A DNA stretch of 64,000 bases from Zelopaecilomyces penicillatus (lineage: Eukaryota > Ascomycota > Sordariomycetes > Hypocreales > Pseudodiploosporaceae): the NCBI GenBank assembly GCA_005765155.1, contig VCCP01000003.1:6014001-6078000 (forward strand), written 5' to 3'. Below the pieces are notes generated by a model that searched no databases, had not been told where the DNA came from, and was given only the letters and a program-made list of their open reading frames with translations. How positions within the stretch are numbered: position 1 is the first letter of the stretch; every line of letters starts with the position of its first letter. Of the stretch, positions 58,528-64,000 are shown piece by piece. A program made the position numbers and the translations under genes.

Positions 58528-60722
58528 GCCGGGCAGGTCTCAAGCCGACAAGCCTCAAGGTATGGATGTTGGGCACCTATGTGTATCTAGTTCACAAGTG
58601 GTTCGTCCTCTTGTGCACACCCGATATCTCCTCCAAGGATGACGGCCGTTAACACGCCTCTCTTTTTGAATCGAATGTCAAGGTAGAAACCGCTTCAAAC
58701 ATTGGAGTATGAATTGGCGTGGTTGCAGATATGCGAGGTCGATTTGCTGATTCACGATCGATCCCAATCGGGAAGACCCCAAATCGGAAATGGCAGGGTT
58801 GGGATTGGCGGTGCCTGACGGTTCGGCAAACAGCTGTGCGGGAGATGGAGCAGAGCAATTCGAATGAGAATGGGCCGCTGACGGCGGGTGTTTGTTGTTG
58901 TCGTAATCTTCGTTCTTTCGTTGAACAAATTCGAAGCTGCGAAGAACGCTGGATTTCTGCAACAGTTCTTTAGCGTGGCGCCACAGTGGGATTGGGTGCC
59001 GTGCCGTTGCTGTCCAGGAGATTTCGATGTGAAGATGGCGGTTTAGCAGTCGCAGAGCGTTTGATCTGAATGGCGGCGGGTTTGATGGCGAGGTTTGATC
59101 ATTGAAACACGCATTGCCGTTGCGGAGAGCCAGGACAGAGCTTCAGGAGTCTGGCTAAGCCAAGGATGGGGGTTGATGGAATGCAAACACGAGGTCGATC
59201 GCTGCTCGTATAGGTACCGATAAGGCACAGTTAGGTGGTGAAGGCCGATAAGAGATGCTGGGCCGGCTGTTACGGCACCCGAAATAGTCTGGCGCGCTAA
59301 GGATGTGGAGAAGATGCAACAATGCACACCAATCAAGCCTCTGAACAATGCGTGCCAGATGAACGGCGGGTCCTCACAATGTGTTTCAAATCACGATGTT
59401 TCCAGCTTGGACCACCGTTAAGAATAGTTGGCAAAACATAATATCTTAATATCTGCTGCATTGGTTTGTGGAAGCACTTGCTGGTGGTATAGCTGGCGCT
59501 TTGAGAGGCCCCGTTCCCCATGGCCGTCGTCGTTCACTTTGCTTTTTCTGACATGCCTAACCCGCTGCCTTCGTACGTCATCGACTCTCTGGAAAGTGAA
59601 GTGGACGTTGGTTCTTCTGGAAAGTGAAGTGGACGTTGAGCTTCCAGCGCTACTATGCGATTACGAAACCCAGCTCTCTCTTTGGTGTCACACCTTGCCA
59701 TTTAGAGCAGCGCCAATTTCTGAGATCACATTACGAAGCGTGTTGACCATATTACTAGAGTGCATTGTCGACAAGAGTTAGGTAATCAACATTCATGACC
59801 GAGATGGAAAAGTCATGCCTGAGGTAGATACACAGGCACTCCAGTAATGTCACTCGGTACATGCCACTCCAAAGATTCCAGAGGTGGCCCAGGAACATCA
59901 CAAATCCACAATGGCTACTATATTAGTCCTGGTCAAACCTCCCGCTTATGACATAATGAAAAGATGCGGAAGGGATAGTCTGGGATCAAGCCCATCATCC
60001 TAGTAGCTAAAAAAAAATAAGTTGATAATAGTGCATCTGCATAGTCCTGGCCGCCCCATTTGACAACCAAACCTTATACTTAATTTGTCGATCATCAACT
60101 CCAACGTCCCAACCCAACGGTCTCACCGTTCCACGCAAAGAGTGGGGTTGGAAGTCAGCGGGCGTTTATAATGCCAAAGCGTATCATAAATGTCAAATTC
60201 GAGCGGAACACATAGGTCGAGAGCCAACGGATGTCACCCATCGGCATTTTCTGCGCCACCATCTTCGTTTTCTCAAGCCTGCTTACCCTGACAAACGCAT
60301 TGCTCATCAACTGAATGGACTCACGTGCTATTATGTAACCACTTACCAGCTTGTCAGACCAGAGGAAGTCCACGCAACTGTGAGCATAACACGGCGGTTC
60401 CTCCTCATACTTGTGAACGCCCGATGTAACCTGACATTGACGGCCAACCAACTGATATTCATGATTCTCGAGTTATGAGTTATTCGGAACCGTCTAGATT
60501 GTACACGGCATGGTTTGATGTGGGATCTCCATTGAATGACCGAAATGGGAGATGAGTAACATGAGACTCTGGCTTACAGCACAGAATCACCACGACCGAG
60601 AAATATTTATATGTGCGACATCTCCTGTCCATGAGATAGATTCCTTTGTCGACCAGAAATTCGGACATTCGATTGATACTAGAGCACTAGCAAAGAAAAC
60701 CTCCTATCTCTTCGCCATCATC
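58528..60722. other. Intergenic region with a short tandem duplication
   Basis: About 2.2 kb. The 22-bp block beginning CTGGAAAGTGAAGTGG is repeated at 59589 and 59617 (period 28 bp). No gene is supported. A TATA-like ATATTTATATG near 60602 lies about 118 bp before the next start codon. Confidence 0.5.
60602..60612 (+). promoter_or_regulatory. TATA-like box of precursor A
   Basis: ATATTTATATG about 115-120 bp upstream of the start codon; comparable boxes precede genes B and C at similar distance. Confidence 0.45.
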
Positions 60723-61096
60723 ATGAAATCTTACTTCATTGTGTCTCTCTTGGCCGCAGGCGTTGCCCTTGCCGCTCCTGCGCAAGATGTAGAGAGAGCT
60801 GTTAACGAGGCCACTGTTTGCAGTTCTGGTATGTTTATACATATGGTGCCTAGAAAGTTGCTATAGCTAGGAGACTAACACAAGTACTAGATGGATCTTG
60901 CCCCGGCACTATTGAGTCTGTCGCAAGAGGCAAAGATGATAAACCCGATGTCTTTCACTCACGACCCTGGAAGCGAGATGAAAAAGGCGGCCCCGATGAT
61001 GGTTTCCCCCCAAAACATTGGAAGCGAAGCGAAGATGAGAGCCCTGATGTCTTTCATTCGAAGCCATGGAAGCGGAGCGAGAAGAACATGTCGTAG
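60723..61096 (+). CDS. Secreted repeat precursor A (three Trp-Lys-Arg sites)
   Basis: Exons 60723-60828 and 60891-61096 flank a 62-nt intron (GTATGT donor, GACTAAC branch, CTAG acceptor), giving 103 aa. The signal peptide MKSYFIVSLLAAGVALAAPA is followed by a propeptide ending in EATVCSSDGSCPGT (C-x5-C, split by the intron) and then three repeats ending RPWKR, KHWKR and KPWKR. Repeats 1 and 3 share PDVFHS(R/K)PWKR; the middle one is PDDGFPPKHWKR. KR pairs are Kex2-type sites, so three short peptides ending in Trp (after Lys/Arg trimming) are predicted. Same strand and same architecture as two genes downstream. Receptor or activity unknown. Confidence 0.75.
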
Positions 61097-62195
61097 GAGT
61101 ACTATCTGTAGACACAAGGGGAGACAACAACCCCGGTCAAGATTCAGGCACTCAGGCGCTTAGGAAAGAGTCCAGCAAGGGAAAGGGGCAGTATCAGAAT
61201 ATGGAGGAGAGTAGCGGCGAAACTTGCAGTTATTGCATGCTATTTTCACATAGTATATGACAACTACACAATAAGTGCCTCTTTCTAAACCAAACAAATT
61301 GAGGTTGCCAGAGAGGCAAGCCCTCCGAACACTTTCCGTCTCTCATCGCTAACACAACTATCTACTTTAGCACAATTAGTCCGGAGTGTCATGTAATCTG
61401 ACTTCCAATACGGCAGGGATTATGGCAAGGGAGATGTAATATGAGTGAAGCCATGTGATGTTCCCCAATCATCCAAGTTCAGTGGAGTCTAGAATTAGAA
61501 CCGCTCAGATAGTACTACTACTCTACAGGAATGCAAGCCGACTTTAGACGTTCATGGTTCCTTCGTACATTCCCGTGCTGATTGTTCACGCCGGGCGGTG
61601 ACCGGAGCTTTCAGGTTACCTAGTGCTTTTCGTGCTTATGGATAGCCTTTTTGCAGTACTCAAATATGTCATTATGTGCTTCATTGGTAGGCACATGGAA
61701 ATCACCCCCCCGGGGGGGGGGGGGGGGGGGGGTCTGAGCGTAAAGTCTCCGCTTTATGTTTGATTTGTTTAGGGTTGCTCAACAGTCTCGAAAAGTCTGA
61801 CAGCCGATTGATTGCCGTCCGACTTCCCCCTGTGCGACGAATATCGAATGAATTCGAGTTCCCCTTCTGGAATGGACACCCATACTCTGATTGGTTTGAG
61901 CTACATACCCCATATTCCACTTTGGGGATAAGGCTTGACATGAATACCTGGTATTGCGGGATAGCGCTTTCGGCATGCAAAATTAGGCAAGCGATTGAGA
62001 GACGCCACAGCTTATGTATTGAGAAAATGGCTATTCGATACGGCTATTGATCTGAGGATCTGAGACCTCACAGCTGCATGTCTGGAGGATGCATGTATAA
62101 ATGTTGTCTTGGGCTCGCGATTACTTGGGTTTACAACAACGTCAACAACACACAAAAAACATCACATATATATCATAATCAACTCTTTCGCTAAA
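61097..62195. other. Intergenic region with C7-G21 tract
   Basis: About 1.1 kb between precursor genes A and B. A run of seven C followed by 21 G lies at 61705-61732. A TATA-like TGTATAAATG near 62093 lies about 100 bp before gene B. No gene is supported. Confidence 0.55.
62092..62101 (+). promoter_or_regulatory. TATA-like box of precursor B
   Basis: TGTATAAATG about 100 bp upstream of the start codon. Confidence 0.5.
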
Positions 62196-62498
62196 ATGAT
62201 GAAATCATTCTTTATCATCTCTACATTGACCGTTAGTCTGACCGTGGCTGCGCCCACTCCCAACTCGATTGCCTTGGAAAACACTGTTCGTCCATCTGTT
62301 GGCGGAGCATCCGCCAATGGAATAGATCCTCCGGATTGGAAGAGAGCTGAAGATGCGGCGTCTAGCGAGGGAATTCATCCTCCTGACTGGAAGAGAGCTG
62401 AAGATGCGGCATCCAGCAAGGGAATCTATCCTCCTGACTGGAAGAGGGCTGAAGATGCGGCGTCTGGCAATGGAATCGATCCTCCTGACTGGAAGTGA
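62196..62498 (+). CDS. Secreted repeat precursor B (four PPDWK repeats)
   Basis: 100-aa intronless precursor. The start is ATG 62196 (a second ATG follows at once). The signal peptide MMKSFFIISTLTVSLTVAAP is followed by a short propeptide and four copies of G-I-x-P-P-D-W-K, the first three followed by R-A-E-D-A-A-S and two variable residues (period 17 aa, 51 nt). The x residue is Asp, His, Tyr, Asp, all from NAT codons. KR is a Kex2 site, and the AEDAA spacer resembles the Xaa-Ala dipeptides trimmed by Ste13-type peptidases in alpha-factor-like precursors. The ORF stops at TGA, where the other repeats have AGA (Arg). The same frame stays open past this stop to 62597. Confidence 0.85.
   Translation: MMKSFFIISTLTVSLTVAAPTPNSIALENTVRPSVGGASANGIDPPDWKRAEDAASSEGIHPPDWKRAEDAASSKGIYPPDWKRAEDAASGNGIDPPDWK
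62314..62495 (+). repeat. 51-bp tandem repeats coding PPDWKR units
   Basis: Three full 51-bp units and a final partial one, coding G-I-(D/H/Y)-P-P-D-W-K-R-A-E-D-A-A-S-x-x. The core is almost invariant apart from one residue, while the two residues before each core vary (AN, SE, SK, GN counting the first). Confidence 0.9.
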
Positions 62499-62597
62499 GC
62501 TGGAGACAAAACTCAAATACAGGCTGGCAAGGCATCCACCAAGACAGTTCGGCCTCCAGTGTGGAAGAGAAATGTGGAGGTTTACCCTGTCGATTGA
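62499..62597 (+). other. In-frame extension past the stop of precursor B
   Basis: Directly after the TGA the same reading frame continues for 32 codons to TGA 62595-62597 and includes KASTKTVRPPVWKRNVEV, i.e. another PP-x-W-K-R motif. It is either a fossil repeat cut off by a nonsense change of AGA to TGA or a readthrough extension. Confidence 0.7.
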
Positions 62598-63543
62598 GAA
62601 ACCAAATTGCCGATCGGCATGCGGTGTCTGATGTGGAGGTTTGAAGGTTAGGGGCACATCCAATTGCGTTTTATTTAAGGCTTGTTCGCAGGGAAGCAAG
62701 CCTTCAAATGTTGAATGTGTGGGACTTGTAAGCTTTCCTATGCTTGAGGTCAATTTGTGTGACGGACTGGGGTATTAGTTTGCATGATAGTATATGAGAA
62801 CATGAGTTGTATCGCGAACATATGCATTTGTATGTGTTAATTCTTATGAGTATGTGAATCTAAAAGTAGGAAGTTCATTCATGATGGATAAACATAATGG
62901 TGACTGACATGCCGGTTCTTCAAAACTCAGTAGGGATTAAAATGTCCTGAAACGCGGGCTTGTCAATGGCCTTTACTGTTAAACCTTTTTAGTTTTTAGC
63001 CTTCTCAGTATTAGTTTCTCATATCCAACGCCACCAACCTCTAGTACGCATTTACTGGAATGTAGATCGGATGCGCCCGCGTCGATGCACGCCACCTCAG
63101 TAGCTCTTCAACTGCGTTAAAAGTCTCAATGGTAATTAAAATAAGTGCACATATACTTCGAGACGGCAGAGCATAACGGGTAGAGGAAGCCGCTTTTGGT
63201 AAAGATATACGGTTGAATGAGGCTATAAAGCAACTAATCGCAAGATGAAGCTGGTCTGCATCCATCTCAGCTCATTAAGTCGCCCGCATAGGAAGGAACA
63301 AGACCTGAACGCCCTGATTTTGAATCAATTCATCGGTCCTTTTGTGCATGGAAAGGATAGAATAAGGAAGTTTGAAGACGAGTCTTGTAGCTTGTGTAAT
63401 TGGGGTATTTGTGTTGCATACCATCAAGTATATATAATCTTGGACATCTCACTACTGGACGCGCTTGTCTTGATCATTGAACAATACCTTTTACTTCAAA
63501 ACAATAGCCGCACAACTAAAGCACCTTTTTCTTCCCCATAAAT
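62598..63543. other. Intergenic region before precursor C
   Basis: About 950 bp with no supported gene. A GTATATATAATC TATA-like box lies near 63428, about 115 bp before the start of gene C, matching the spacing at genes A and B. Confidence 0.5.
63426..63438 (+). promoter_or_regulatory. TATA-like box of precursor C
   Basis: AGTATATATAATC about 115 bp upstream of the start codon. Confidence 0.5.
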
Positions 63544-63778
63544 ATGAAGCCAGGTCTTGCTCTCTCTGCGTTAGCGGGCGTGGCTCTCGCTGCCCCGACA
63601 GCCGACATACGAGCGTTGGTGAGCCGAGAGGCTACTTGTGACTCAGGTATGTGACTATGTTATACGCCCAGATGAATCCTTAAACGCTGGGAAAAAAGCT
63701 AATGGTAGATCTCTAGGCTCATCTTGCTCCGGTACCAACGGTGTGGGGGGCGGATTCAGGCCACCAGACTGGAAATGA
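63544..63778 (+). CDS. Secreted repeat precursor C (single PPDWK end)
   Basis: Exons 63544-63646 and 63717-63778 flank a 70-nt intron (GTATGT donor), giving 54 aa. The signal peptide MKPGLALSALAGVALAAPT is followed by a short propeptide, EATCDSGSSCSGT (C-x5-C, like gene A) and a Gly-rich run ending FRPPDWK just before TGA. The intron falls at the same place (within the C-x5-C loop) and in the same phase (1) as in gene A, with the same GTATGT donor, which argues for common descent. A nearer AG at 63708 would lead to an immediate stop, so the acceptor at 63716 is used. Only one putative peptide, ending Trp-Lys, would be released. Confidence 0.7.
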
Positions 63779-64000
63779 CGCAGAGAACCGAACAGTCCTC
63801 ACGGCTCGCCTGGAACATATGGATAAACGATGTTGAAGATGAATGAGGGGCGAACGGTAGGTATAGGTTGGTCGGTTATGGTTATGGACATCATCTAAGT
63901 CTGAGTCTGGGTGTATTTAGGCGAACAGTGGGAGTTTTCTACTTGGTTGGTGGAACTGGGTGAAGCAGCAACCTCCTCAAATGGCAGAGGCAAGGACAAG
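63779..64000. other. Window end, no gene seen
   Basis: The 222 bp after precursor C hold no recognisable coding sequence. The locus may continue beyond the window. Confidence 0.5.

Noticed and set aside
60723..63778. Calling the three precursors classical alpha-pheromone genes
   Set aside because: The repeats lack the Trp-Cys..Gly-Gln..Cys-Trp core of Sordariomycete alpha-pheromones; only the processing layout is similar.
1..64000. tRNA and rRNA genes
   Set aside because: GGTTCGA-like motifs (for example near 9735 and 12838) lie in coding or intronic sequence without a cloverleaf; none could be supported by eye.

Overview
The window is from a filamentous ascomycete, most likely a Sordariomycete of the order Hypocreales. 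It shows short GT..AG introns (53-205 nt) with CTAAC/CTGAC-like branch sites, pyrimidine-rich leaders, many secreted cysteine-rich proteins, and a very large LysM/hevein/GH18 chitinase of the killer-toxin-like type. The genus cannot be fixed from sequence alone. No tRNA, rRNA, CRISPR or bacterial feature was seen.

Layout. 1-0.9 kb: a candidate MITE with perfect terminal inverted repeats. 0.9-5.9 kb: two genes of unknown function. 7.0-15.0 kb: a compact housekeeping block with COQ4 (ubiquinone synthesis), a PDCD5-family protein, a mitochondrial ketopantoate-reductase-like/CBS2-like protein, LRP1/C1D (nuclear exosome cofactor), a MIX17/CHCHD2-type twin-CX9C protein and a UBX protein of the ER-associated type. 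All but the reductase-like gene carry introns, which I placed by reading frame and family sequence. 16.8-17.7 kb: an unknown gene. 18.4-29.3 kb: an accessory region with a secreted GPI-like protein divergent from a 1,536-aa chitinase whose C-terminus looks like a NucA/NucB-type nuclease. It also holds a broken second copy of that chitinase with its duplicated 3' flank and, between the two copies, a 57-aa knottin-like secreted peptide. 29.4-34.1 kb: a carboxylesterase whose promoter abuts the duplication edge, and an SRPK-like kinase.

34.7-50.1 kb: two secreted proteins built from tandem six-cysteine modules (12 and 9 modules), a nine-sequon secreted protein with an internal KR site, and a BET4 (Rab geranylgeranyltransferase alpha) relic lacking its middle. 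An approximately 9-kb gene-free stretch (36.4-45.4 kb) and a 5.5-kb one (50.1-55.7 kb) lie upstream of the two modular genes. 55.7-58.5 kb: a TRP/FLC-type membrane protein.

60.7-63.8 kb: the most interesting locus. Three consecutive small genes on the + strand encode secreted precursors carrying Trp-Lys-Arg or Pro-Pro-Asp-Trp-Lys repeats. Gene A has three WKR sites, gene B four 17-aa repeats G-I-x-P-P-D-W-K-R, and gene C a single PPDWK end. A and C share a C-x5-C motif and an intron at the same place and phase. I read them as a family of Kex2-processed repeat precursors (pheromone-like or RiPP-like) that may continue past the window edge. Around this, the region is rich in secreted, repeat-built and duplicated genes, as expected of a fast-evolving interaction locus beside a conserved block.
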